64,000 bases of DNA from Flammeovirga sp. SJP92 (lineage in GTDB: Bacteria > Bacteroidota > Bacteroidia > Cytophagales > Flammeovirgaceae), in assembly GCF_001583495.1 (NCBI RefSeq), contig NZ_LQAQ01000044.1:1-64000 (forward strand). Reading direction: 5' to 3'. The notes under the pieces were generated by a model. It had not been told where the DNA came from. It did not search any database and worked only from the letters and a program-made list of their open reading frames with translations. The first letter of the stretch is position 1; each line of letters starts with the position of its first letter. The position numbers and the translations under genes are program-made. This document shows, piece after piece, positions 25,275 to 34,284 of the stretch.

Positions 25275-26487
25275 TTACCCTGATTTAGCCCTTTATGGTT
25301 TTCAAATAATAAGTTTTTACTTTTTATGCTATAGTTTTTATTGGATGATGACACTTTTCATCGGCTCATTTTATAAAGAACCTGAAGCCCAGTCTTTCCC
25401 AATGAAAGATAGGTGGTTGGTGGTTTTGCCCGCATATGCTCCAAATTCCACATTTTTTGAAGTATTGAAAAGCATACGTGATAATCAGCCTCCGAATGCA
25501 GTGGAGATGAAAACGTATGTTTTATTTCAAAATACCAATGCCAAATTCATTGATCAATGCTACCAGAAAATGGACTTTTTGTGCAATCATAAAAGCTTTC
25601 ACAATCAAAAAGGGAACTCCTATGTACATGCATTGAAATTTATCTGTCATCAAATTACTTCAGATAATCAATTGAAAATGTTTGACCCAACTCATATTAT
25701 TTTGTTGGATAAAGATAATATTATAGCTCCTGATTTCTTCTATAAATTATATGCTTTAAGGGGTAATGAATATGATTTGATTCAAGGCAAAAGGCTGCCC
25801 TTATCACATGTGAATGGTGTGACTTCTTATGACCAAATCTCAGAATCATTGAATGATATGATGATGCGACAATACAGAGTGAAAATGGGTTGGTTGCCCG
25901 AATTAAGTGGTAGTGGTTTTTTAGTTGATAAAAGACTTTTCATAAAAGGCATCAATAAATTAGATGAGAACAACCCAGGTATGGATAAGAACCTTTTAAT
26001 CAATTGGTTGTTGAATTTTAATGATATCAAGGCTTGCTTCTCTAATTCTACTATAGTTTATGAAGAAAAAACAGATGATATAGAAGTTTTAGGAGCACAG
26101 AGAACACGATGGTTTGCAGAACAATATCAGACTTTAGCCACTTATTTTAGTCAACTTGTATTAAAAAGTATTTCATCATTGAGGTTGGAATTATTGGACT
26201 ATGTCTTTGCTTTATCTCGCCCGCCAAGAAGCATACATTTATTGATTGTTCCAACATTACTGATCATTGAATTAGCTGCTTTCAAAATTTCAATCTTGAA
26301 TCTTTTATCCTTTTTATTTCTATCCTTTGGTATTATCCTGTTCTTAACCAATCAGAGATTATGGAGAGCTGCATTTCAAGTACTAAAAATGTTTCCTTCT
26401 TTGATCATAAGTAACATCAGAAGTATACTTAAAATAGGGGGACAGACAAAAGGCAATTTTATTCATACTGAAAGAAAAGATAAATAG
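25264..26487 (+). CDS. GT2-type membrane glycosyltransferase
   Basis: The 407-residue protein overlaps the preceding gene by 11 bp. One N-terminal membrane segment (residues ~10-35) precedes a GT-A domain: WLVVLPAYAPNSTFFEVLKS, LLDKDNIIAPDF (DxD-like), SGSGFLVDKR and a Q-RTRW motif (GAQRTRWFAEQ) typical of processive GT2 enzymes. Two or three hydrophobic segments follow at ~320-375. It would transfer sugars onto a lipid-linked acceptor at the inner membrane for the EPS repeat unit. Sugar specificity is not predictable. Confidence 0.86.
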   Translation: MNINYPDLALYGFQIISFYFLCYSFYWMMTLFIGSFYKEPEAQSFPMKDRWLVVLPAYAPNSTFFEVLKSIRDNQPPNAVEMKTYVLFQNTNAKFIDQCYQKMDFLCNHKSFHNQKGNSYVHALKFICHQITSDNQLKMFDPTHIILLDKDNIIAPDFFYKLYALRGNEYDLIQGKRLPLSHVNGVTSYDQISESLNDMMMRQYRVKMGWLPELSGSGFLVDKRLFIKGINKLDENNPGMDKNLLINWLLNFNDIKACFSNSTIVYEEKTDDIEVLGAQRTRWFAEQYQTLATYFSQLVLKSISSLRLELLDYVFALSRPPRSIHLLIVPTLLIIELAAFKISILNLLSFLFLSFGIILFLTNQRLWRAAFQVLKMFPSLIISNIRSILKIGGQTKGNFIHTERKDK

Positions 26488-26498
26488 ATAGAACAGTG

Positions 26499-28052
26499 AT
26501 GCGCGTAGCCAAAAAAGTAATTAAAAAGATGATAGGAGAGCGGTATAACACCAATTTTGGTGTTTTCTGCTTGATCTCTTTTGCATTAACTGTAGGCGTA
26601 TTGGTAATGAAAACCAATTGGGCTACAGCGATTGCACTTGCTTTTGTATGTGTGGCTATGCCTATATTTTTCTCCCTCTTTGTAAAACTTGAATTTGCTA
26701 TCTATTTCTTTCTTACACTTTCTATTTTCATTGGAGTACCTCTCAAAATCCCGACTTCAATCCCAATAGGTATTTCGTTTGATAGTTCCATTTTATTTAC
26801 ATTTTTTGGGCACGTTTTCAGGTGTTACGAAAAGAAAGATTACAAATCTACTTTTAAGTTCTTTCCCGTTTATTTTGTATATGCATGGATGGGATATAAT
26901 TTTTTACAAGTAGGAAACCCATGGGCTGCGTCAAGAGCAGCTTGGTTTTATACCATGCGACCTTATGTGTTTTATCCTCTGATTTTTGTTCTTACTTATT
27001 ATCAGTTCCGTACAAAGGAACAGATTTTAAAAGTATTACATTTTTTCTTAGTAATCACAACAATTTGTGCAGCTTGGGGCTGTTATCAATTTTTATTTGG
27101 GTACTTGAATTTTGAAATGATGTGGGTGTTGGCTAATGATGCCAAACATTTGGTATATATTAACGGACGCTGGAGATCTTTTGGAACAACAGGTTCACCT
27201 GCTCACTTTGGTGTACTAATGGGATTAATGTTTAATTTCTATGCAATTCTAATTCCTGTTTACAAGAAACTTTCTCAGAAAATATTTATGATGATAGCAT
27301 TGTTAATTATTTTCTTAGGGTTGGTTTGGTCAGGTACAAGATCAGGTTTTGCAATTGTACCCATTGGTTTTATAATCATAATTGGACTTTGGGGGAACAC
27401 TAAAATTTATATCGTGGGAGCAATATTAGTTGCAATAATGACTTTTGTGATTGTGACACCCTCTAATAATTATCATATACAAAGAATTCAATCTACTTTT
27501 AATGCAAGTGAAGATGAATCGTATAAAGAAAGAAAAAGAAATCAGGAAAGAATAAAACCATGGTTGGCGAAACACCCTATTGGTGGTGGTTTGGGGAGCA
27601 CAGGGATTTGGGGTATGAAATTTTCTCCTGGTACAATGCTCTCAGGTTTTGCTCCTGATTCAGGTCACGTTCGTGTGATGGTTGAGACAGGCTATGTCGG
27701 ATTGGTTGTTTATCTCTCATTTTATGCTGCTTTGTTACTTCCCGCATTTTTCAAAGTCAAAGTATGGAGTTTACAGGACCAAGATTACAAACTTTTAATA
27801 CTCACCTTCTTTTCATTTTATGGTGCTTTTATGGTTGTAGAACAAGCACAGGATATTAATGGGATTTTACCTTTCAGTGTTGGCTTATGGTTCTTCTCCG
27901 CCATATTCTGCCGTCTTATTAAATTAGCCTTGGAAGATGAATTAAGAAGATGGGTCGAGTTGAATGATCAACGTAAAATTGAATTTGAAGAAAGAGAAAA
28001 AAGAAAATTTGCAAAGCGACAAAAATACCTTAAAAAATTATTTGATGAGTAA
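26499..28052 (+). CDS. Wzy-like O-antigen polymerase/ligase family membrane protein
   Basis: An ATG at 26499 is preferred over the GTG one codon earlier. The ~517-residue protein has roughly ten membrane segments and one large external loop with the O-antigen ligase/polymerase pattern WSGTRSGFAIVPIGF before it and HPIGGGLGSTGIWG...GHVRVMVETGYVGLVVY within it. Wzy enzymes polymerise lipid-linked repeat units at the periplasmic side. It follows the GT2 gene by 11 bp. No separate WaaL ligase is seen, so this is most likely the EPS polymerase; its C-terminus is a charged cytoplasmic tail (EEREKRKFAKRQK). Confidence 0.85.
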   Translation: MRVAKKVIKKMIGERYNTNFGVFCLISFALTVGVLVMKTNWATAIALAFVCVAMPIFFSLFVKLEFAIYFFLTLSIFIGVPLKIPTSIPIGISFDSSILFTFFGHVFRCYEKKDYKSTFKFFPVYFVYAWMGYNFLQVGNPWAASRAAWFYTMRPYVFYPLIFVLTYYQFRTKEQILKVLHFFLVITTICAAWGCYQFLFGYLNFEMMWVLANDAKHLVYINGRWRSFGTTGSPAHFGVLMGLMFNFYAILIPVYKKLSQKIFMMIALLIIFLGLVWSGTRSGFAIVPIGFIIIIGLWGNTKIYIVGAILVAIMTFVIVTPSNNYHIQRIQSTFNASEDESYKERKRNQERIKPWLAKHPIGGGLGSTGIWGMKFSPGTMLSGFAPDSGHVRVMVETGYVGLVVYLSFYAALLLPAFFKVKVWSLQDQDYKLLILTFFSFYGAFMVVEQAQDINGILPFSVGLWFFSAIFCRLIKLALEDELRRWVELNDQRKIEFEEREKRKFAKRQKYLKKLFDE

Positions 28053-28164
28053 TAAAAATACCCTTTGAAGTTAACTTTAGAAGTACCCTATAAAATACTC
28101 AAAATACTCCATCTAATAAAAACGAATTGAAATATTTGAAGATCATGCATGATTTTTAAAACGA

Positions 28165-28172
28165 TATTTTTG
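28165..28172 (+). promoter_or_regulatory. Bacteroidota -7 element ahead of the receiver/sugar-transferase gene
   Basis: TATTTTTG matches the TAnnTTTG consensus exactly, 70 bases before the ATG at 28242. The nearest upstream TTTG (28135-28138) is 26 bases away, slightly longer than usual. It suggests that the fusion gene has its own promoter separate from the wzz-wzy transcript. Confidence 0.4.
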
Positions 28173-28241
28173 AATAAAAAGCATTATTGAATCATTCATC
28201 AATATTCATTGTTATTTGATAAACAATTATTACACACTACA

Positions 28242-29399
28242 ATGAGAAAAGTACTATATCTAGAAGACGATCGATTTATGTTTGAATTTGTGGAACATGT
28301 TCTAAAACATAAGTACGAAATAATTGAAGCAAGAAGTGTAGAACAGGCTCAGGAAATCTTATCTAAATTATCTATTTCTTTGTTACTATCAGACTTACAT
28401 ATTCATGATGAAAGCATGATAGATTTTTTAGGGGAACTGAAGAAAAATGACGCCTATAAAAATCTGCCGATAGTTGTATTAACTTCTGAAATTGATGTCA
28501 ACTGTAAAATGGAACTCCTGAAATCAGGAGTAAGTGAGTACATTACCAAACCTTTTGTACCTGAAAACCTTGATATCATCATTCAAAATGTGATCTATCA
28601 GTTTGAAGTTTTGGAGGACTATGAAATGGTAGAGTTTCCAGCTCAGAAATTAATTAAACGTAAGAAGAATCTTTATGTAATGTTTAATGATTTCACCAAG
28701 AGAATTTTTGATATTGTGGTCTCCTCAACATTGATTATTTTACTTTCACCATTGCTAATAGTAATAGCTGTTGCTATTCGAATGGAGTCTAAAGGAAAGG
28801 TAATTTACTCAGCCAAAAGAGTAGGAAGATATTACGCCATTTTTCCATTCTATAAGTTCAGGTCTATGCGAGTAGACGCAGATAGTATGGTGAGTTCTTT
28901 ACAAAAAGACAATGCCTACAATAATGAAGAAGAAGAATCAGGAAAAGGAATAAATTTGGATAAAGATCCACATATGCTTTATAGTGATAACGGATATCAA
29001 GTTTCTTATAAAGATTACATCAAAGAGAAAAATAAATCTTCATTCTTTAAATTAAAAAATGACCCTAGAGTCACAAAAGTTGGAGCACTCATTCGTAAGA
29101 CAAGTCTTGATGAATTGCCACAGCTTTTTAATGTACTTTTTGGGCATATGTCAATTGTTGGGAATAGACCTTTACCAATATATGAGGCAGAGCAAATGAC
29201 CAAAGATAAATCCATCTTAAGATTTTCAGCTCCAGCAGGTATTACAGGTTTATGGCAAGTAGAAAAATCAAAAAGAGCATTTATGTCCATCGATGAAAGA
29301 ATAGAATTGGATACAAAATATGCTAGAAAGTATAATATCTTTTACGATATAGGATTGATGTTGAAAACAATTCCAGCTATGATCCAAAAAGAAGAATAA
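28242..29399 (+). CDS. Response-regulator receiver / polyprenyl-phosphate sugar transferase fusion
   Basis: The ATG at 28242 is used (a TTG at 28209 is in frame), giving 385 residues. Residues 1-125 are a CheY-like receiver with the full active site: Glu8/Asp9/Asp10, phosphoacceptor Asp51 ([10 protein letters not shown]), Thr81 and Lys103 (YITKPF). A single membrane segment follows (~155-180: [20 protein letters not shown]), then a bacterial sugar transferase domain ([52 protein letters not shown]). This WcaJ/WbaP-type enzyme moves a sugar-1-phosphate to undecaprenyl phosphate and starts the EPS repeat. The usual N-terminal membrane region is replaced by the receiver, implying phosphorelay control of initiation. 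The enzymatic half carries a ~45-residue acidic insertion between FRSM and KNDPR. Confidence 0.92.
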   Translation: MRKVLYLEDDRFMFEFVEHVLKHKYEIIEARSVEQAQEILSKLSISLLLSDLHIHDESMIDFLGELKKNDAYKNLPIVVLTSEIDVNCKMELLKSGVSEYITKPFVPENLDIIIQNVIYQFEVLEDYEMVEFPAQKLIKRKKNLYVMFNDFTKRIFDIVVSSTLIILLSPLLIVIAVAIRMESKGKVIYSAKRVGRYYAIFPFYKFRSMRVDADSMVSSLQKDNAYNNEEEESGKGINLDKDPHMLYSDNGYQVSYKDYIKEKNKSSFFKLKNDPRVTKVGALIRKTSLDELPQLFNVLFGHMSIVGNRPLPIYEAEQMTKDKSILRFSAPAGITGLWQVEKSKRAFMSIDERIELDTKYARKYNIFYDIGLMLKTIPAMIQKEE

Positions 29400-29528
29400 A
29401 TTATATTAGAATCATCAATTAAGCTTTAATATACACTATATAACATTGTATTGTACAATCTCTATATTTTAGAAAAGATCCTGATATTATTTAGTACTTT
29501 TAGCTATTATCATTAAAACCAATAGAAA

Positions 29529-30611
29529 ATGAATATTCAATTTCTTTCATGTTTAGAAGGAAAGTTTGGTATTGGTCAATATTCAGAAAGATTAGCCCAA
29601 GGAATGTACCGAAATGGTTTAGAGATATTGCTCTCTAGAAAAAAGGGAACTGAATTTCCGTTTACTAACCATTACCATCATCGCTCGTTAAAAAACCTAA
29701 GAAACTATATAGCACCCTTTTATATGTCTAGAGAATTAAATCAACAACATAGGGAGTATTCAATTTATCATGCGGATAACATTGATGCCTTCACAGGGTT
29801 CTATTGGTCTAACAAAAATAAAACAGGAAAAAATATTGTCACCATTCACGATGTAATTCCACTTCATTTTAAAAATACAAATCCACTCATTCATCAATAT
29901 TATCTCTACCAGTTAAATACTTCAATCAAGCAATCCGACTTGATTATTACTGTTTCGGAGACTTCTAAAATTGATTTAGTTAACATGACAAATGTGTCTC
30001 CTGATAAAGTGAAAGTGGTTTATAATGGAATTGATCATTCAACATTTTATTGGGATAAAAATTTCAAAACCCAAAACGAAAAATTCACAATAAGATATTT
30101 GGGAGGATTGGGTGTTGTACATAAAAATGCAGTGGCCTTAATAGAAGTAGCTAGAATTTTGGAAGAGAAAGGGTTGGATTTTAGTATGGAAATTGGAAGT
30201 GGCAATGCGGCTTATACCAATCTTCCTGAATTAGTTGAGAAATATCAGCTCCAAAATGTTTCTTTTGTTGGTTATGTAGATGATAAAGATTTACAGCAAT
30301 TTTTACAGACTGCAGATGCATTTTTATACCCTTCAAAATTTGAGGGCTTTGGTTTTCCTCCACTAGAGGCAATGGCATGCGGTACAGCAACAGTATCTTC
30401 GAATGAAGGTTCTTTGGGTGAAGTTCTAAAAAATGGTGCTTTACTTTCCACTTCTGCACCAGAAGAGTTGGCCGAAAATATCATTAAATTGATGGAAGAT
30501 GAAAACCTCAAAAAGGAATACGAATTGAAGGGCATTGAAACGGCCAAAAAGTACACATGGGAGAAAGCGACGAAAGATCTTGAAAGTATTTATGAAAACC
30601 TAATGTTATGA
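29529..30611 (+). CDS. GT4-family glycosyltransferase
   Basis: The 360-residue GT-B enzyme shows the GT4 donor-binding pattern: VTIHDVIPLHF, VVYNGIDHSTF, LYPSKFEGFGFPPLEAMACG (the E-x7-E motif) and NEGSLGEVL. It uses a nucleotide sugar in the cytoplasm to extend the lipid-linked repeat. Its N-terminus (FGIGQYSERLAQGMYRNG) resembles that of the locus' last glycosyltransferase (at 41709), so the two are paralogs. Its stop overlaps the next start (ATGA type overlap of four bases), indicating translational coupling. Confidence 0.9.
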   Translation: MNIQFLSCLEGKFGIGQYSERLAQGMYRNGLEILLSRKKGTEFPFTNHYHHRSLKNLRNYIAPFYMSRELNQQHREYSIYHADNIDAFTGFYWSNKNKTGKNIVTIHDVIPLHFKNTNPLIHQYYLYQLNTSIKQSDLIITVSETSKIDLVNMTNVSPDKVKVVYNGIDHSTFYWDKNFKTQNEKFTIRYLGGLGVVHKNAVALIEVARILEEKGLDFSMEIGSGNAAYTNLPELVEKYQLQNVSFVGYVDDKDLQQFLQTADAFLYPSKFEGFGFPPLEAMACGTATVSSNEGSLGEVLKNGALLSTSAPEELAENIIKLMEDENLKKEYELKGIETAKKYTWEKATKDLESIYENLML

Positions 30612-31498
30612 AAATAAGTATTATAGTACCTACTCACAATAGAATGTCTTCTATGCTAACATTGGCTGAAGCATTAAATAATCTCGATTACCCTGATTAT
30701 GAGGTGATAGTTGTTTGTGATTCCTGTAAAGACGATACTAAAAAAGAATTAGAAGCAAAATATGGCCAACAAGAGAATTGGCAAATATTAGAAGTTGAAA
30801 AAGCAGGTCCTGCAAAAGCAAGAAATACAGGAGCAAGATTAGCAGTAGGAGAAATTTTAGCGTTTACGGATGATGATTGTATTCCTGACAATAATTGGCT
30901 ACAAGTGATTCGTTTAAACTTGGAAGGCAATCCCAATATTGTAGGCTTAGAAGGTCTTACTTATACTTATAAAAAAGAAGTAACACCACTTACTCATCAA
31001 ATTGAAAATTTGGATGGCAATCCAGCAGTTCCTACTTGTAATGTAGCATTTAGGAAAAGTACCTTTGAGCATTTGAATGGTTTCGATGAAACTTTTCCTT
31101 ATGCTCACAATGAGGATGCAGACTTTGCCTGGAGAATGAGAGAAGTAGGAGAGATTGTTTTTGTAGAAGAGATGAAAGTCTGTCATCCGCCTCGTCAAGA
31201 ATCATTTTCTAAAATGAAATCAAGAATGAAGATTTTAGAAAGTGAATTTTTACTTTATTATAAAAACACCAACCTATATCACAAATACAGAAATACATCA
31301 CCATGGATTACGATCTACTGGGAAGTATTTTTCTATCATCAAATAATGAATCTGAAAAGTACATTCAAATACTTCTTCAAACCGAAGCTATTTTTAGGGG
31401 GATTAAAATTAATTTTCTATTGGTGGATTGATTTAATTCTTCTATTTCCAAAATATTTTGCTTCAAACTTTAAATACCAAAAACAGTTTCAATCATAA
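30608..31498 (+). CDS. GT2-family glycosyltransferase
   Basis: The 296-residue enzyme has a GT-A fold: ISIIVPTHNRMSSMLTLAEA, a VVCDSCKDDT donor loop, AKARNTGARLAVGEILAF and the TDDDCIPD DxD motif, then NVAFRKS and ETFPYAHNEDADFAWRMRE (ED acid motif). The C-terminal ~70 residues are hydrophobic and basic, suggesting membrane association. It adds one sugar of the EPS repeat. It overlaps the preceding gene by four bases and is followed after three bases by the next. Confidence 0.9.
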   Translation: MKISIIVPTHNRMSSMLTLAEALNNLDYPDYEVIVVCDSCKDDTKKELEAKYGQQENWQILEVEKAGPAKARNTGARLAVGEILAFTDDDCIPDNNWLQVIRLNLEGNPNIVGLEGLTYTYKKEVTPLTHQIENLDGNPAVPTCNVAFRKSTFEHLNGFDETFPYAHNEDADFAWRMREVGEIVFVEEMKVCHPPRQESFSKMKSRMKILESEFLLYYKNTNLYHKYRNTSPWITIYWEVFFYHQIMNLKSTFKYFFKPKLFLGGLKLIFYWWIDLILLFPKYFASNFKYQKQFQS

Positions 31499-31501
31499 AC
31501 T

Positions 31502-32707
31502 ATGCATATTTTTAGACCCATTGTATTACAAGCACTAACAAGAGTTGATGAACAGTTTGGTGCTACATCTATCTCTTTAGCTAAAAAGTGGTCTAGAGAT
31601 AGATTGGTTTTTTATGTTGATCATCCATATACATTAAAAGACCTTACAAATCCGGCTTTCGCGGAGCAAATCAAGAAAAGAAAAGAACTTTGGAAAAAGG
31701 GAATTCATCACTTTCAGCCATTTGATGATTATCCAAATTTCATCAATATTTGCCCCGAACCTGTATTTCCAATCAATTTCCTTCCTCCGGGATTAATATA
31801 CAATCAATTGAAAGCAAAAAATTGTAAGTCAATTTGGAAAGCGATTGATTCGGTATTGGATCGTTTCCATGTTAAAGATAACTTCGTATATATCAATTCG
31901 TTTAATCCTGTATATTTTTCTATTTCTTCTAAGAAAAAGTCAATAATGTCAATTTATCATTGTGTGGATTTGATAGAAGGGGAAAAGTATATTGCAAAAC
32001 ATGGAATTACTGCTGAGAAAAAAGCAGCGGAGAAGGCCGATTTAGTAATTACAACTTCAGATGACCTGAGGTATAGATTGGAACCTTACGCTAGACAAAT
32101 TGAGACGGTTTATAATGGTGCGGATTACGACTTTTTCCAAAGAGAAAATTATTTTGAATCGCATTTATTAAAGAGTATTCCTAAAGGAAAAAGAGTGACT
32201 TACGTAGGGAATATTGGCTTGAGAATTAATTATAAATTATTAGAAAGCATTGTAAAAAGCGACCCTGAATTACAATTAATTTTAATAGGACCAATTAATC
32301 AGCGAGAATTCAGAGGTGAGAAATTATTGGAATATAGTAATGTACATTATTTAGGGCCTCAGAAAATGGAAGATGTTCCAGATCTTGTCTATTATTCAGA
32401 TGTTTGTATTATTCCATTCCTTTGCAATGACCTTACACAATGTATTTATCCTTTGAAAATTAATGAATATTTGAGTGTGGGTAAACCTGTACTTACAACT
32501 CCTTTTACAAACTTAGAAGATTTTGAGGAAGTGATTCATATTTATGATGATGCACCATCTTTTGAGGTGGAATTAAAGAAAGCACTTAAAGACTCCAAAG
32601 AAAAAGTAGCGAGAAGAAAGGAAATTGCCAAGAATAATAAGTGGGAAAACAGGGCAAGTCAATTTCATAACATTTACCTTGATAAAATAAATAGAAATGC
32701 TCAGTAG
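31502..32707 (+). CDS. Glycosyltransferase, GT4-like (TuaH-type)
   Basis: The 401-residue protein resembles TuaH-like GT-B enzymes: N-terminal LVFYVDHPYTLKDL, middle IYHCVDLIEGEKY and EKADLVITTSDDLRYRL, then ETVYNGADYDFF, VTYVGNIGLRINYKLLESI and a C-terminal YSDVCIIPFLCNDLTQCIYP followed by PLKINEYLSVGKPVL, the donor-binding region. It likely adds a further sugar to the repeat unit. The acyltransferase gene overlaps its end by 11 bp. Sugar not predictable. Confidence 0.85.
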   Translation: MHIFRPIVLQALTRVDEQFGATSISLAKKWSRDRLVFYVDHPYTLKDLTNPAFAEQIKKRKELWKKGIHHFQPFDDYPNFINICPEPVFPINFLPPGLIYNQLKAKNCKSIWKAIDSVLDRFHVKDNFVYINSFNPVYFSISSKKKSIMSIYHCVDLIEGEKYIAKHGITAEKKAAEKADLVITTSDDLRYRLEPYARQIETVYNGADYDFFQRENYFESHLLKSIPKGKRVTYVGNIGLRINYKLLESIVKSDPELQLILIGPINQREFRGEKLLEYSNVHYLGPQKMEDVPDLVYYSDVCIIPFLCNDLTQCIYPLKINEYLSVGKPVLTTPFTNLEDFEEVIHIYDDAPSFEVELKKALKDSKEKVARRKEIAKNNKWENRASQFHNIYLDKINRNAQ

Positions 32708-33320
32708 CTTAAAACTATATGTTCAGAATAATGACTGGTTGAAACAGTTTATTCACCAATCCCTTGTACTTTATTACAGACCAAGGTTTTGGGTACGAGT
32801 ACTTTTATTTCCTTTTTATATCAAGAGGGGTAGAAAAGCTGTGATCAGATCTTCTGCTCGCCTGGACTTATTTCCGTTTAATAAAGTTACTATTGGGAAA
32901 AAGACAATCATTGAGGATTTTGTGACTCTAAATAATGCCGTAGGGGATTTAGTCATTGGAAATAATGTGATTGTCGGAATGGGCAATACTATTATTGGAC
33001 CTGTAGAAATAAAGGATAATGTACTATTTGCTCAAAATATTGTGGCTTCTGCTTTAAACCATGTTTTCGAAGATCCCGATGTGCCAATTGTGGATCAAGG
33101 TGTCAATACAAAAAAAATAACAATAGACGAAAATTCATGGATAGGTGCTAATGTGACCATCACACAAGGTGTACATATTGGAAAACACTGTGTGATTGGA
33201 GCAGGAAGTGTAGTAAACAAAGATATTCCTGACTATCATGTGGCTATTGGAAACCCTATCCGATTAGTCAAAAGATATAATTTCGAAACCAAAAACTGGG
33301 AAAAAATACCTAAACAATAA
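32697..33320 (+). CDS. Hexapeptide-repeat (LbH) O-acyltransferase
   Basis: The 207-residue protein has a left-handed beta-helix built of hexapeptide repeats (VTIGKKTIIEDFVTLNNA, LVIGNNVIVGMGNTIIG, NVLFAQNIVASALNHVFED, SWIGANVTITQGVHIGKH, CVIGAGSVVNKDIPDYHVAI). The His in LNHVFED is placed as the catalytic base of NeuD/WcaF-type acetyltransferases. It would acetylate a sugar of the EPS. Start overlaps the preceding gene by 11 bp; the next gene follows after five bases. Confidence 0.9.
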   Translation: MLSSLKLYVQNNDWLKQFIHQSLVLYYRPRFWVRVLLFPFYIKRGRKAVIRSSARLDLFPFNKVTIGKKTIIEDFVTLNNAVGDLVIGNNVIVGMGNTIIGPVEIKDNVLFAQNIVASALNHVFEDPDVPIVDQGVNTKKITIDENSWIGANVTITQGVHIGKHCVIGAGSVVNKDIPDYHVAIGNPIRLVKRYNFETKNWEKIPKQ

Positions 33321-33325
33321 TTATT

Positions 33326-34234
33326 ATGCTCTCGATTATCACCGTAAACTTTAGACAATTAGACGTTACGCTAGAACTAATTAAATCCTTAATACAATTT
33401 GCACCTAAAGAGTCAGAATGGATTGTTGTGGACAATGGATCACAAAAAGATATTTCAGCACTTTTAGAACGAATGGATTCAAGAGTTAAAGTCATAACCT
33501 CAGAAGAGAATCTTGGTTTTGCAGGTGGAAATAATCTTGGAATAAATGAAGCTAAAGGAGATTTTCTATACTTTATCAATAACGATACTATAGTGACAAA
33601 AAGTTCATTTCAACCTTTATTAGATTCAATGCAAGATGAAAAGGTAGGTATGGTTTGTCCCAAAATTCAATATTATTATACTCCCAATACCATTCAATAT
33701 TCAGGTTTTACGGAGATCAATCCATTTACGGGAAGGAACAGAGTGATCGGAGAAAGAGAGCAGGATAAAGGACAATATGATAATGTAAAGAAAACTTACT
33801 TTGGACATGGAGCCGCCATGATGGTAAGAAGGAAAGTGATTGATGAGGTTGGCGGTATTCCTGAAACGTTCTTTTTGTATTATGAAGAAATGGATTGGTG
33901 CAAGAAGATACGGAAAGCAGGATACCAGATTCAATACAATGGCAAAGCAATGATTTTACACAAAGAATCTATTACAGTAGGAAAATTAAGTCCATTGAAA
34001 GAGTTTTATATGACGCGGAATAGGATTTTATTTATGTATAGAAATTACTCAATTATTTATTTTATCGGGTTCTTTTTATTCTTCATGATGTTATCATTTC
34101 CGAAACGATATTTCTTCTTACTCAACAAAGATAAAAAGCTAAATAGTGCATTGAAGGCCGGTCTCTTCTCTGCACTATTGTATCTTTTCAATAAAAGCAT
34201 GGCACAACCCAAAGATGGGCTCAAATACGCTTAG
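33326..34234 (+). CDS. GT2 glycosyltransferase (rhamnosyltransferase-like)
   Basis: The 302-residue GT-A enzyme has IITVNFRQLDVTLELIKSL, WIVVDNGSQKD, ENLGFAGGNNLGINEAKGDF, the DxD-like NNDT in YFINNDTIV, GHGAAMMVRRKVIDEVGG and EEMDWCKKIRKAGY, which is the WbbL/RfbF layout often found in rhamnosyltransferases. One hydrophobic C-terminal segment (YFIGFFLFFMMLSF) probably anchors it to the membrane. Part of the EPS operon; sugar specificity is not certain. Confidence 0.9.
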   Translation: MLSIITVNFRQLDVTLELIKSLIQFAPKESEWIVVDNGSQKDISALLERMDSRVKVITSEENLGFAGGNNLGINEAKGDFLYFINNDTIVTKSSFQPLLDSMQDEKVGMVCPKIQYYYTPNTIQYSGFTEINPFTGRNRVIGEREQDKGQYDNVKKTYFGHGAAMMVRRKVIDEVGGIPETFFLYYEEMDWCKKIRKAGYQIQYNGKAMILHKESITVGKLSPLKEFYMTRNRILFMYRNYSIIYFIGFFLFFMMLSFPKRYFFLLNKDKKLNSALKAGLFSALLYLFNKSMAQPKDGLKYA

Positions 34235-34284
34235 AGTTACCACTTAAATTTTGTACTTTGTTTATATAGTTAAAAAACCTAGAA

